64,000 nt of DNA from Ktedonosporobacter rubrisoli (GCF_004208415.1 NZ_CP035758.1:5084001-5148000); one strand, 5' to 3'; positions 18,102 to 27,953 are shown, counted from the stretch's first letter. Program-made: numbers and translations. Notes: generated from the sequence alone by a model not told the origin.

Positions 18102-19531
18102 GGGGACATGAGGCGCCAGCGAGTTTGTCAGCTGATAGCCGCGTAGTCATTGTTGGTGCATCTCTTACCGGTTTGCGCGCCGCTGAGACGCTACGCGAAG
18201 AGGGCTTTAACGGTCATCTGACCCTGATTGGAGACGAGCCATACGCGCCATATGATCGTCCACCGCTCTCCAAGACCGCGCTATCAGGCTGGCTGCCAAT
18301 AGAAAATACAACTCTTCCCCAGCTTCATGATATCAATGCACAATGGCTGCTTGGAGTGCCTGCCAGCAAGCTAGACATCCCAAATCGCCAGGTGTATCTT
18401 GCCGATGGGCGCAAGGTTGAGTTTGACCGCCTGCTCATTGCCACAGGTACACGTGCGCGCCCCTGGCCTGATCCACAAGAGGCAGCTCTTGACGGGGTAT
18501 TTACCATACGAACGCGCGATGACACAGCCAATCTGCGCAAGCGCCTGCAGGCCGGACCAAAGCGCGTACTGATCATTGGCGCTGGCTTTATCGGTTCCGA
18601 AGTTGCCTCCGTTTGTCGCGATCTTGGCCTGGCTGTGACAGTTGTTGAACGCGGCCCCACGCCACTTTCCGGCGCGCTGGGTCAGGCGGCCGGCTCAGTT
18701 GCAGCTCGCTTGCAGCGCCATTATGGCGTTGATCTGCGCTGTAATGTTACAGCCATGACCCTGGAAGGAGATGACAATGGCCGCTTGCGCCGCGTCCAAC
18801 TCTCAGATGGCGACATACTCGACATCGATATAGCCGTAGTTGCGCTGGGATCGATTCGTAATACCGAGTGGCTTGAAGGTGCGGGATTAGCCGCAGACAG
18901 GCGCGGTGTCGTCTGCGATGCTGCTTGCCGCGCTTTTACTGCAGATGGCATGGTTACCGATGATATATTTGTAGCGGGAGATGTAGCGCGCTGGCCGCAT
19001 CCCCTTTATGATGGCGACCTTATCGCCGTTGAGCACTGGGGCAACGCGGTTGACCAGGCTCGTGCGGCAGCGCATAATATGGTCTGTGCCCCATCCGCGC
19101 GCCGCGCCCACAATCATCTGCCTTCGTTCTGGTCCAATCAGTTTGGCGTCAACATCAAGCTCATTGGCCTGCCCACTATCGCCGATGAAATTGCGGTAAC
19201 CCAGGGTCTCGTCCCAGAGCTCCATTTTGTGGCCGTCTATGGTCGAAAAGGGCGAATAGTTGCCGCCATCGCCGTAAACTCTCCGCGCTGGCTTCCTGCC
19301 TACCAGCGTATGATAGAGGCGAGGGCTGATTTCCCACCAAAGCTCCACGCCTCAGATGGGCCCGTTGAGATTCGCCCGGTCCCGGCCGGGGTCCCGCTAG
19401 AGAACCTGCCTACGCATAGCCCCGAAGCTGCCGTAACAGGCTCCTGGCTGGGTAAAATAGGGGCTGGTGCTAATGGTAAAGTGACTAGCTTGATGGACCC
19501 TCGCGTTCCTCCCGGAACACCTCTGCTATAG
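18095..19531 (+). CDS. FAD-dependent ferredoxin reductase
   Basis: 478 residues, pyridine-nucleotide-disulfide family of the putidaredoxin/rhodocoxin reductase group. FAD-binding VVIVGASLTGLRAAETL near residue 18, YDRPPLSK, ATGTRARPWP, NAD(P)-binding VLIIGAGFIGSEVASV near residue 155, and the C-terminal FAD contact region with IFVAGDVARWPHP and EHWGNAVDQ. A Reductase_C domain closes the protein, with an extra ~60-residue Pro/Gly-rich tail. ATG overlaps the ferredoxin stop, indicating translational coupling; the P450 follows after 55 bases. Confidence 0.93.
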   Translation: MLRGHEAPASLSADSRVVIVGASLTGLRAAETLREEGFNGHLTLIGDEPYAPYDRPPLSKTALSGWLPIENTTLPQLHDINAQWLLGVPASKLDIPNRQVYLADGRKVEFDRLLIATGTRARPWPDPQEAALDGVFTIRTRDDTANLRKRLQAGPKRVLIIGAGFIGSEVASVCRDLGLAVTVVERGPTPLSGALGQAAGSVAARLQRHYGVDLRCNVTAMTLEGDDNGRLRRVQLSDGDILDIDIAVVALGSIRNTEWLEGAGLAADRRGVVCDAACRAFTADGMVTDDIFVAGDVARWPHPLYDGDLIAVEHWGNAVDQARAAAHNMVCAPSARRAHNHLPSFWSNQFGVNIKLIGLPTIADEIAVTQGLVPELHFVAVYGRKGRIVAAIAVNSPRWLPAYQRMIEARADFPPKLHASDGPVEIRPVPAGVPLENLPTHSPEAAVTGSWLGKIGAGANGKVTSLMDPRVPPGTPLL

Positions 19532-19586
19532 AGAGATCCGCCCACGTATAGCAGAGATGAGCGCTGAAAGTGAAAGGAGAACCAGA

Positions 19587-20828
19587 ATGACCCAGACAGC
19601 TACCGAGCAGGGCAAGGTTTTTGCGCGCATCCTTGATCCAGCCAGCCGCGCAAATCCCTATCCACTCTATGCACGGCTGCGCGAGACGCCAATCTCGCGT
19701 CAGGATGATGGCACCTATGTGGTCAGCACCTATCAGGAGATTGCTGCCTTGCTACACGATCCGCGTATCAGTTCGGACGAGCGTAAGAGCAGCAAGGAAG
19801 CTGGCGCGCTGGCAGCTTCGGGCAAGCTCACCCCAGCGGGACAACCAAGCAATCCCCCCTTCATTTTCCTTGACCCTCCTGAGCATGATCGTTTACGCCG
19901 TCTGGTAATCCAACAATTTACGCCAGAACGGGTTGAGGGCATGCGCGAACATGTTGTCGAACTAGTGAATCACCTGCTTGATGCTAAAAAGAATAGCCAG
20001 CAGATCGATATTGTGGATGACCTGGCTTATCCACTCCCTGTAACTGTAATCTGTGATATGCTCGGCGTGCCGCGCGAGGACGAGCCTCGTTTCCATAAAT
20101 GGGCCACGTTACTTGCTCGCAGTCTCGATCCCGCCCAGGGCATAAGCGAGGCAGAGCTAAAGCAGACCATACAAGCGGCCACAGAGATTGGCGAGTATAT
20201 GAATGGCCTGATTGAAGCGCGACAGAAAGAGCCACGCGACGATATGTTATCAGGCCTATTGGCAAGCTATCGCCAGGCGGGACGGGGAGAGCGGGACCTG
20301 CTCGTCACGATGACACTCTTGCTGGTCGCCGGCCACGAGACAACTGTAAACCTGATTACAAATGGCACACTTACGCTCCTACGCCATCCCGAGGTGCTTG
20401 AGCAGTTGCGCCGGGAGCCGGATCTTGTCATTCGGGTAGTTGAAGAATTGTTACGCTTCGATCCGCCGGTACAGTTTCGCACCCGGACGACGCTTACCGA
20501 TATACCTATCGCCGGAGTAACGATTCCAAAGGGAGCTGCGGTTGCCCTTCTCCTTGCCTCGGGGAGCCGCGATCCCCGGCGTTTTACTGATCCTGAGCGC
20601 TTCGACCCCAGACGCAGCGATAACGAGCATCTCGGCTTCGGCGGGGCCATCCATTACTGTGTTGGTGCGCCTCTGGCCCGGGTTGAGACCCAAGTTGCCT
20701 TGAGCATACTAGCGCAACGGCTGCTCAATCCGCGCATGGAAGTTGATCCGCCACCGTATCGCGAGAACGCTTCTCTACGCGGTCCAGAGCATCTTCTCAT
20801 CAGGATTGATGGCATACGCGACATCTAA
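19587..20828 (+). CDS. Cytochrome P450 (CYP107-like, class I system)
   Basis: 413 residues, normal for soluble bacterial P450. I-helix AGHETT (248-253), K-helix ExxR in EELLRF, and heme loop FGGAIHYCVGAPLAR with ligand Cys358. Start at 19587 has AAAGGAG; an earlier ATG at 19557 does not. Sequence resembles the CYP107 group, which oxidises macrolides, fatty acids and other hydrophobic molecules; the substrate is not predictable. It is the last gene of a three-gene electron-transfer operon with its own ferredoxin and reductase, which makes the unit self-sufficient. A bidirectional terminator follows. Confidence 0.94.
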   Translation: MTQTATEQGKVFARILDPASRANPYPLYARLRETPISRQDDGTYVVSTYQEIAALLHDPRISSDERKSSKEAGALAASGKLTPAGQPSNPPFIFLDPPEHDRLRRLVIQQFTPERVEGMREHVVELVNHLLDAKKNSQQIDIVDDLAYPLPVTVICDMLGVPREDEPRFHKWATLLARSLDPAQGISEAELKQTIQAATEIGEYMNGLIEARQKEPRDDMLSGLLASYRQAGRGERDLLVTMTLLLVAGHETTVNLITNGTLTLLRHPEVLEQLRREPDLVIRVVEELLRFDPPVQFRTRTTLTDIPIAGVTIPKGAAVALLLASGSRDPRRFTDPERFDPRRSDNEHLGFGGAIHYCVGAPLARVETQVALSILAQRLLNPRMEVDPPPYRENASLRGPEHLLIRIDGIRDI

Positions 20829-20904
20829 AATGATGGGCAATTACGCCATCTGTAACTTTAAAGCTAGTGACTGATAGGCGGCCAGAACCGTTTTAAACTG
20901 GCAG

Positions 20905-20933
20905 AAAAGCCTCCAAATGAAGTGGAGGCTTTT
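20905..20933. terminator. Bidirectional terminator
   Basis: Perfect stem AAAAGCCTCC / GGAGGCTTTT with loop AAATGAAGT. It has T-runs on both strands and sits between the rightward P450 operon and a leftward small gene. Confidence 0.85.
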
Positions 20934-20972
20934 CCTGGGCGTGCTACCTCTGTTTAACGCACTACAGGGTAG

Positions 20973-21359
20973 CTACTTCCAATCAAAGGTCAACTGTTTG
21001 CACTCAGTTGACGATGGTTTCCTACACTCCGAACGTTTCCCTGAAGAGGGTGTGTGCGGGACTTTAGCCACGTCCCACAGCCATTTGCGGAAGCGCTGAG
21101 GGCTGATACACACCTTATCAGGGATACAGTAAGAACTTCCTCCAATAAACGCATGTGGAACAGGTCTACTCCCTGCACATTCATGACCACTTTCAGGGAA
21201 AATTCGAATCTCCCCGCCCAGCTTCTTTAGCTCTTCCTCGGCCACATTAAACAATTGATCTTCTAAAGACATCCGACTTACGTGCACCTCTTTACCAAAA
21301 ACGCTATACAGAACAGAGGTAGCACTATCTAAGTCATACCATAACTTTTCGTAATGCAC
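20973..21359 (-). CDS. Hypothetical protein, 128 residues
   Basis: Soluble, Cys- and Lys-rich protein with no recognised domain; five cysteines and a PDKVCISPQRFRKWLWDVAKV segment. GTG start, weak ribosome binding site. A bidirectional terminator lies 40 bases past the stop, as expected for a real convergent gene, which is the main support. The upstream region is AT-rich. It could also be a degraded fragment of a longer gene. Confidence 0.45.
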   Translation of the reverse strand: MHYEKLWYDLDSATSVLYSVFGKEVHVSRMSLEDQLFNVAEEELKKLGGEIRIFPESGHECAGSRPVPHAFIGGSSYCIPDKVCISPQRFRKWLWDVAKVPHTPSSGKRSECRKPSSTECKQLTFDWK

Positions 21360-21758
21360 AAGATGGTAAAAGTGTTCTACAAATAATTAGCACATAAAAG
21401 TAAATATCTTGCGCCTTAATTTCGCTGGACATTTAAAACAACTTTCTTCAAGAAGGCTGCCATAGATGATTACTTCTAATTAATGACGATTACTATCTGA
21501 TTCGGCTAATGTATTAAAATTTTTGCATAAACTGATTAATATCAGTAAAAATGGGAGGCATGTATTGACACGCTTCTCCAATATACATATATTTAGGTGC
21601 ATAACAAATTTATTGAATGCGAAAGGCGCTAATTATTCACCACGCAAATTATTGCTGATTATGTGCGAAGAATAAAAAGAATGAGTAACCGACAGATGGT
21701 TCTGGGCTCATATTCACGACAGAGCTAGAGATAAAAGAGTGCCGCAAGGAGAGAACAC
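21360..21758. other. AT-rich divergent intergenic region
   Basis: About 400 bases, clearly more AT-rich than surrounding genes, between the small leftward gene and the permease. It holds no gene and probably both promoters. No confident operator seen. Confidence 0.4.
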
Positions 21759-23159
21759 ATGATTCGCCACGAACAAAAAAGCAAGCTGGTAGCAAAAGAT
21801 CGGCCTCTACCTTCAGAAGCATATAGCGCGAAAGCGCTACCTCATGTGCTGGGAACATTTGATATGACAGCCATGTATCTGGCGGTTATTTTTTTTATCG
21901 GCAATACACCTTCAATTGCAAGTGGAGGAGTGGTTGCCCTCACCTATCTCCTGCTTGGTGGACTTACATTCTTCTTACCTTGTGTGGTTGCCACCGCCCA
22001 GCTAGGGGTGCTCTTTCCTCATGACGGATCGCTCTATAATTGGACGCACAAAGCGCTGGGTCCCTATTGGGGATTTTTCGCCGGGGTAGGCTTCTGGCTT
22101 CCCAATGTGCTCGCTATGGTGGGCGCCGCTGATGGTTTCGTAACCTTCCTGCAAGGTGTAAATAATTCCTGGCTAACTGAGCCCTGGCAGCAAGGTGCGG
22201 TAATCCTCGCTGTCATTGCTTTCACTGTACTATTAAGTATCCAGCGCCTGCGCACGGCACAAAATGTCGTCAACGTTATTATTGTTTTGACCCTTGGCGT
22301 TGTCGCACTCGTCGCGCTGGCTGGCCTATTTTCGCTGCTTCACAATGGCTCAAGGACTCCTCTGGATCATCTTAGCGCCTGGCAAATCAACCCACAGAAT
22401 TTTTCTCTGTTCGGCTTGATTGCTTTTCTCTATCTGGGAACTGCAGTGCCCATGAATATGGCAGGAGAACTAAGAAAGCGCTCCTCTATTACCCGGCATC
22501 TCCTTTGGGGCAGTATCCTGATTCTTCTCAGCTATTTTATCTCTACCTTTGCACTCCTCATCACCCGTGGATCAGACCTGACAAGAGCAACAGTGCTACC
22601 TTATGAAGTAGCAACACTGATTACCTCGGTATTTGGAAAAGTCATAGGCAATATCTCAGCAGTCTGCATACTCAGCTTTTATCTCACCGCAGCTCTTGTC
22701 TTTAATTATGCAACGGCGCGCCTACTCTTCACGGCGAGCATCGATCAACGTCTCCCGCTCTTTTTAGGACGTTTGAATAAGCATCGTGCGCCCCAACATG
22801 CAATCATCTTCCAATCTCTGATTGCCTGCATCCTGGTCATTATCATCTTTTTTGTAGCGCCCTACATCTCATTACTTGATAAATCACCGAACCTAGCGAT
22901 TGAAGCATATAATGCATTACTTGCGGCTATGACTGTAATATGGGGGCTCGCCAATTTGTTCTTTTTTCTTGACCTCCTTGCCATTTATCTACATAATAGG
23001 CAGCGCTTCCATGAGAAGCGCATCTTCCCCATGTGGATTTTATGGATATGTATCCTTATTGGGCCCGCAACCTGCCTTGTCGTCGCAGTCGATACCCTCT
23101 TGAATTCATGGACGCCTTTGATCCCCACCACCTCCTGGTGGTATATCGTTGGGGCATGA
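21759..23159 (+). CDS. APC family amino acid permease, C-terminus shifted out of frame
   Basis: 466 residues as read. Amino acid-polyamine-organocation transporter: about eleven membrane helices, with TFDMTAMYLAVIFFIGNTPS in helix 1 and the FPHDGSLYNWTHKALGPYWGFFAG signature. CAAGGAGAG precedes the ATG. The frame ends abruptly at WWYIVGA, while the next frame continues as a typical last helix (MSIVSIILATIGSMLATSQAAW) to a stop at 23248. Adding one G to the GGGG at 23151-23154 joins them into a ~496-residue protein. Either a sequencing error or a mutation removing the last helix. Substrate likely an amino acid such as glutamate/GABA-type, not certain. Confidence 0.85.
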   Translation: MIRHEQKSKLVAKDRPLPSEAYSAKALPHVLGTFDMTAMYLAVIFFIGNTPSIASGGVVALTYLLLGGLTFFLPCVVATAQLGVLFPHDGSLYNWTHKALGPYWGFFAGVGFWLPNVLAMVGAADGFVTFLQGVNNSWLTEPWQQGAVILAVIAFTVLLSIQRLRTAQNVVNVIIVLTLGVVALVALAGLFSLLHNGSRTPLDHLSAWQINPQNFSLFGLIAFLYLGTAVPMNMAGELRKRSSITRHLLWGSILILLSYFISTFALLITRGSDLTRATVLPYEVATLITSVFGKVIGNISAVCILSFYLTAALVFNYATARLLFTASIDQRLPLFLGRLNKHRAPQHAIIFQSLIACILVIIIFFVAPYISLLDKSPNLAIEAYNALLAAMTVIWGLANLFFFLDLLAIYLHNRQRFHEKRIFPMWILWICILIGPATCLVVAVDTLLNSWTPLIPTTSWWYIVGA

Positions 23160-23475
23160 GCATTGTCTCTATTATTTTAGCCACTATCGGAAGCATGCTT
23201 GCGACTTCGCAAGCTGCCTGGGAAAACTTTGAGCAACCTCCTGAATGAACGCTATATCCATTGGGGGAGAGAACGGAGGCAGCAAGAAGATCAATCTAGC
23301 GGAAATTGTAAGAGCAGCTTATAAATCTTTCACGCCAGTAGCGGAGAGAGCATAGGTTTTTGGGAAGACAGACATTCGGTTTTTAGGGACAGACCATCTG
23401 TCATTCATAAAAAAGGAGAAATTTGAAATGAAGTCAATCGCCCGAGATGGCTTGAGAAGCCAAAAAGAAAAAAGG

Positions 23476-23548
23476 CGCGCCCGGAGGGATTCGAACCCCC
23501 GACACTCGATTCCGAAGACCGATGCTCTATCCACTGAGCTACGGGCGC
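23476..23548 (-). tRNA. tRNA-Arg (anticodon TCG)
   Basis: 73-nucleotide cloverleaf on the minus strand. Acceptor arms GCGCCCG / CGGGCGC, D-arm GCTC/GAGC, anticodon stem TCGGT / ATCGA around loop CTTCGGA, giving anticodon TCG (Arg, CGA codons), T-arm GGGGG-TTCGAAT-CCCTC. The CCA end is not encoded. A T-rich stretch follows on the transcribed strand. Confidence 0.95.
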
Positions 23549-23852
23549 CTATGACTGAACTTTTGACAGAGCTAGTATACCTAAATTCGGAATAAATTGC
23601 AATAAGCTACAATATTTCTCAGGGCTTTTGCCTTGCCGTGTCTGACAAGGCTCGACGCTACCCAGCACGCCTTCAGTCCTAACCAACTTCCTGATAGCTC
23701 GCCTGAAGGATGGTAGACATTATATATACCCATCATTTCCTTGGCTATCAGCGCAGTAAAAGCGCTGAGAAGCAGCCTTTTCCTTATACCACGAGCCAGA
23801 ACCATATCCGTACCAGCAATCCTCCCTGTAAGCTTCTCAGCGCCCCCAATCC
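23549..23852. other. Gene-free stretch between tRNA and sensor kinase
   Basis: About 300 bases. A short open frame on the minus strand exists but has no ribosome binding site and no recognisable protein. It should contain the tRNA promoter and the 3' end of the kinase transcript. Confidence 0.35.
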
Positions 23853-25034
23853 TTATGGCAGCAAAGGTAAGGTAAACCAGAACGTAGAGCCCTGGCCAAG
23901 AACGCTCTCGACCCCAAAGCCGCCGTGATGTTCCTCAATGATCGTCTTGCAGATATATAAGCCCAATCCCAGACCACTATCTGTTCCGTATTGGCCTGCC
24001 ATTTCCCCTAACCGATGAAAGCGCTCCCAGATGCACTCACGCTGCTCATCCGCAAGGCCCGGCCCTTGATCGTACACAGCCACATAGGCATTCAAGCCCT
24101 CAGCTCTCACACATACCTCTACCAGCTTTCTGCCGCCAGAGTACTTAATTGCATTGCACACATAATTCGTCACAACCTGCCCAATACGGTCAGCATCGGC
24201 CAGAACCATCATGGGGCCATCAACCATGATACGCAAGATGAGTAAGTGGGCCGGAACCGTAATGCGCTGATCCTCTATCGCCTCGCTCACCACAGAGACA
24301 AGATCACATGGCTGCAAATTCATCGCCATTTTGCCCATTCGAATACGCGAAACATCAAGCAAGCCCGAGACCAGACGGCTGAGACGATTTATCTGTCTAT
24401 CGGCCAGTTGTAATACCTCAAGCTCTTTGCTAGACGAGGCCCCCCGCAAACGGCGCATGGCTAATTGCACATTTCCCTTTATCGCAGATAGCGGACTTTT
24501 TAACTCGTGGCAAGCCAATGCCAGAAACTCATCTATTCTTCGCCGAGCCTCTCGCTCACCAACTAAAAATCGAGCCTGCTCCTCTTCCGTCCGCTTATAT
24601 TCGCTGATATCCTCGAAATAGATCACAAAACACTTGACCATACCTACTGGCTCAGAAATCAGCGAGGCCATCAGACGCAACCAGGTAAGAGAACCATCTT
24701 TCCGCATATAACGCAGCTCGGTGACCCCCGACTGCAACTCAGCACAAAGCAGATCGCGAAAAAACCTTTGAGCATCAGCATAATCTTCACAGCAAGTAAT
24801 AGAGAGTATTGCGCTGCCTAAGAGCTCCTCTTTTGTGTAGCCTACCATCTCGCAAAGACGCTTGTTCACATAGACTAACTGTCCATCCAGCGTCACTCGC
24901 GCCAACCCCAACACCGAATGTTCTCTAGTAGCCATAAGCAGCCAGCGCCACTCCAGCCCATCATCGGTAGCCTCTACAGTATTTATATGCTCAGAAGTTA
25001 TACCAGCTGCATTTTCACTCCCATTATCCGGCAT
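23853..25034 (-). CDS. PAS-domain sensor histidine kinase, soluble
   Basis: 393 residues. One PAS/PAC unit (about 35-150: LVYVNKRLCEMVGYTKEELLG, YMRKDGSLTWLRL, IYFEDISEYKRTEEE), HisKA dimer/phosphoacceptor domain with His in ALACHELKSPLSAIKG, and HATPase_c with NYVCNAIKYS (N box), YDQGPGLA (G1) and SGLGLGLYICKTII (G2). No membrane segment, so it senses an internal signal or ligand bound by PAS. No response regulator is adjacent; the closest, at 29202, is 4 kb away in the opposite direction. The start lacks a strong ribosome binding site. Confidence 0.88.
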   Translation of the reverse strand: MPDNGSENAAGITSEHINTVEATDDGLEWRWLLMATREHSVLGLARVTLDGQLVYVNKRLCEMVGYTKEELLGSAILSITCCEDYADAQRFFRDLLCAELQSGVTELRYMRKDGSLTWLRLMASLISEPVGMVKCFVIYFEDISEYKRTEEEQARFLVGEREARRRIDEFLALACHELKSPLSAIKGNVQLAMRRLRGASSSKELEVLQLADRQINRLSRLVSGLLDVSRIRMGKMAMNLQPCDLVSVVSEAIEDQRITVPAHLLILRIMVDGPMMVLADADRIGQVVTNYVCNAIKYSGGRKLVEVCVRAEGLNAYVAVYDQGPGLADEQRECIWERFHRLGEMAGQYGTDSGLGLGLYICKTIIEEHHGGFGVESVLGQGSTFWFTLPLLP

Positions 25035-25412
25035 AGTACACTCATAACTTTCTTTGTAAGGGCCAGTCCAGGAGAGATCCCTTTCACCATATAAACCTTC
25101 TCTGCCTCAAGCAGTTTTTCTCCTTCGGTTCTCGCAGCAGATCTTATTAGACGGTCAGCCCTGCAACCTACTATTTTTCCCCAGTTCTCGTAACAAACCA
25201 TTTGAGGATCGCGGAGGAAATAGATACACAATTGCAAGCATCAATATGCAAGAATATTAGTGCTTGCTTGCATTTTTGGATACAACAGTTAACAGCACTG
25301 CATATATCCTGTATAGTCTATTGTATATAACTGTAGAGGTTCACGTCAAGTCAGGCAAAGATAACACCAATGTTACAGATCTACCGAACCCGTATTTAGC
25401 ACAATTCGCTTA
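25035..25412. other. Intergenic region upstream of the sensor kinase
   Basis: About 380 bases between two leftward genes. No supported gene. The kinase promoter and the end of the DUF1848 transcript are expected here. Confidence 0.35.
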
Positions 25413-26405
25413 TTACGGGATATGGGGTTTTCTAGCTCTACCGTCGCTAGTAAGCAACGGGAGCGCCGATACACGCTGGCTTTCAGCCGCTTGAGGGCTA
25501 GCGGGAGGGAACAAGAACTCGCCCTGCGGATCGTGGGCTGCGTAACGTTGTAAAGCCACTTCTCGCTTCTGTACGGCATAGCAATACACGCAGCCATGCG
25601 GGCAGGTATCGTATGCTCCGATATCTTTAGAAGCGAAACAGCCACATTCTTTACGCCCACCTTTTTGGCGCAGCTTCTCAGCCAGTGGCTTGCCGGCTAT
25701 GCGCTCCAAACGTTCAGCATCGATACAACGCGCCTCTGCGCTCACGCCAGGCAGCACAAAGGTAGGCTGCGCGCAAACCATGAGGCTCATGCCATGCCCT
25801 GCCGCAATCTGAGACAATTCGGCCACAAGTTCCCTTCCCTGCTGAAGAAAGAGCTCATCATTTGGTCTATGCTCATCCCAGTTAAACCCGGCTTCCTGCG
25901 CAGCAAGATCCATATTGCGCCTTGTCTTGCGATATATCTGCGCAAAAGAGATTACCACCTCATCGGTTGTTCCCTCTAAGGCGGCGGCAAGATAGGCAAA
26001 ATTTTCTCTATGCCACGCTAAAGGGGTAAGCGAGGTGATGATGATTGGATCATAGCGCCAGACCAGGCGTTCCGGACCGTACTCAGCCGCCAGGCGTTTC
26101 ATATGTTCCACGGTAGAGCTTGCTCTGATAACCCGCGACTCCAGCTCAACTGGATAACCATTAATTGTATGCTGCACCATAAAGGGATAGCGCCGTCTCT
26201 CCACTTCGGGCAAATATTTGAGAAAGGGTCCGATATTCTTTGTCCAGAAGACAAAGCCTTCAACCTGCTCAGGCGTAAGATCAATTGTATAGACCTGCCC
26301 TCCGTAGGGATTTACCATCTTACAAAAGCCAGCGCGCAGACGATTCATAAACCATTTTCCATAGAAGGCTGGTATATCAGTTTTATAACTGGCAGAAATT
26401 AGCAT
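25413..26405 (-). CDS. DUF1848 family protein with C-terminal cysteine cluster
   Basis: 330 residues of the DUF1848 family. N-terminal MLISASYKTDIPAFYGKWF and the FWTKN motif are family hallmarks. The C-terminal part carries CGCF...SKDIGAYDTCPHGCVYCYA, a radical-SAM-like C-x3-C-x2-C placed at the C-terminal end rather than near the N-terminus. The family is thought to bind an iron-sulfur cluster, but no reaction has been assigned. AAAGG precedes the ATG. The last ~40 residues after the cluster are a Pro/Ala/Ser tail. No operon partner; divergent from the nucleotidyltransferase gene. Confidence 0.88.
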   Translation of the reverse strand: MLISASYKTDIPAFYGKWFMNRLRAGFCKMVNPYGGQVYTIDLTPEQVEGFVFWTKNIGPFLKYLPEVERRRYPFMVQHTINGYPVELESRVIRASSTVEHMKRLAAEYGPERLVWRYDPIIITSLTPLAWHRENFAYLAAALEGTTDEVVISFAQIYRKTRRNMDLAAQEAGFNWDEHRPNDELFLQQGRELVAELSQIAAGHGMSLMVCAQPTFVLPGVSAEARCIDAERLERIAGKPLAEKLRQKGGRKECGCFASKDIGAYDTCPHGCVYCYAVQKREVALQRYAAHDPQGEFLFPPASPQAAESQRVSALPLLTSDGRARKPHIP

Positions 26406-26644
26406 ATAGTGCCTTTCAGCTTGTTCTATCCTTTATCCTGATCTCGAAATTTTGTTCACATTCCTACCAGAACATGATACACTATAGCCGTTTCTTACAC
26501 CAGCCTGCATAAGGCGGAAGCGGGCCAGAAACACTTCAGAAGCCACAGATACATTGAATTCTTTGAACCTGAAGCAGAAAGTTAGCTGGGAAACGGCCAG
26601 GGCCGCAACTCATCGCTATCGCCATTTTGAGGAAAGAAAACAGT

Positions 26645-27223
26645 ATGGATAGTACATCTTATGAACAGGACTTGAAGCTGATTATTTACGCTAATAGCTG
26701 GTTTATGCAGATCTTAGAAGCTGCTCGCGACTGCAACCCGCCGGGCTGGCTGGTTGGCGCCGGCGTCATTCGCAATATTGTCTGGGACCATCTGCACAAC
26801 TATCAGAAACCAACCCCGCTAAGCGATGTAGACCTTATCTTCTTTGATCCACATGACCTTACACCTGAGCGTGACCAGGCAGTACAAAACCAGCTCCTAA
26901 GACGCCTGCCCGCCATCAAGTGGGAAGCCACCAATCAGGCTGCCGTCCATCTCTGGTACAAAGAGAGCTTTGGCCTCGCCGTGCCCCCACTTTCATCAAG
27001 CGAAGAAGCGGTAGCGACATGGCCGGAAACGGCCACCTGTATTGCCTTGCGCCTTCTCAGCAACAACGAACTGCAGCTGGTGGCTCCGTGCGGCCTGGCA
27101 GATCTATTTGAAATGGTCTTGCGGCGCAATTCGCGCCGCGTGAGCAAAGAGATCTTCCAGCGGCGACTACGGGAAAAGCGCATCAGCAGCAAATGGCCGC
27201 GCGTAAAGATTATCGACGACTGA
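26645..27223 (+). CDS. Nucleotidyltransferase family protein (DUF925 / NTP_transf_6)
   Basis: 192 residues. GWLVGAGVIRNIVWDHLH followed by LSDVDLIFFD is the Gly..Asp-x-Asp nucleotidyltransferase core of this family; the metal-binding carboxylates sit in DVDLIFFD. WPETATCIALRL and the C-terminal GLADLFEMVLRRN are family markers. ATG at 26645 has GAGGAAAG upstream. Substrate unknown; members are related to minimal antibiotic or tRNA-type nucleotidyltransferases. It converges with the HAD gene to its right with 31 bases between stops. Confidence 0.85.
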   Translation: MDSTSYEQDLKLIIYANSWFMQILEAARDCNPPGWLVGAGVIRNIVWDHLHNYQKPTPLSDVDLIFFDPHDLTPERDQAVQNQLLRRLPAIKWEATNQAAVHLWYKESFGLAVPPLSSSEEAVATWPETATCIALRLLSNNELQLVAPCGLADLFEMVLRRNSRRVSKEIFQRRLREKRISSKWPRVKIIDD

Positions 27224-27254
27224 ACTGGCACTCTGAGCTTCCCGCCTGAGCAGC

Positions 27255-27953
27255 TTATCCTTCGCGCGTGAGCAACTCAGGCGTATTAGCCTGCCTGTCT
27301 TCAACCAGCTTGATCAGCTCTGCGAGGGGCTTATCGACCAACGAAACCAGGCGCAGATTAGCATGCTCAAGAGGCAACTGGCCAGTTACAGCATTGGGCA
27401 CCACAACGCAGAAGATGCCAGCACGCTGAGCCGCCAGAACTCCGTTAGGTGAATCTTCCAGGGCAATGGCTTCCCTGGCCTCCACACCCAGGCCATTAAG
27501 GGCCGCAAGATACAGCTCAGGGTCGGGTTTCTTATTCTTCACTTCATCGCCACATATAATATATTCAAAGTAAGAAAGCAGCCCCAGCCGGCTCAGGTGG
27601 CCCGTGACCCACTGGCGCGACGAGCTAGAGGCCACAGCGGTTCTTAAGCCGAGACGGCGCGCCTCACTGAGATACGCCTCGATACCGGGTAAGACAGTCC
27701 TCACTGCCAAAAGCTCGGCACAACGTTTTCGCCGCCTGAGGCTAAGCTCCTCGCGTTGCAGCGTCAGCCCTGCCTGCTCCTCCAGATAGCTATGCACATC
27801 AAAAGCATGCGAGCCGCTACCTACACACAGAGCCCATTTCTCCAGCGGCAATTCGAGATTATATTCAGCAAATACCTCCTGCCAGGCCAGTAGCTCTGGC
27901 AATTCCGTATCCAAGATGAGACCATCAAAATCAAAGACAAGAGCCCGGATCAT
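27255..27953 (-). CDS. HAD phosphatase, beta-phosphoglucomutase-like
   Basis: 232 residues. HAD motif I DFDGLILDTE (residues 8-17), helical cap domain (about 18-90), motif II ASSSS, motif III lysine in KNKKPDPELY and motif IV ALEDSPNG. This layout is that of beta-phosphoglucomutase and related sugar-phosphate phosphatases; which substrate cannot be told. AAAGG precedes the start. Single gene, divergent from the LOG gene about 510 bases away. Confidence 0.88.
   Translation of the reverse strand: MIRALVFDFDGLILDTELPELLAWQEVFAEYNLELPLEKWALCVGSGSHAFDVHSYLEEQAGLTLQREELSLRRRKRCAELLAVRTVLPGIEAYLSEARRLGLRTAVASSSSRQWVTGHLSRLGLLSYFEYIICGDEVKNKKPDPELYLAALNGLGVEAREAIALEDSPNGVLAAQRAGIFCVVVPNAVTGQLPLEHANLRLVSLVDKPLAELIKLVEDRQANTPELLTREG

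Noticed and set aside
23581..23805. 74-codon minus-strand frame between tRNA and kinase
   Set aside because: No ribosome binding site, no family, no conserved pattern.
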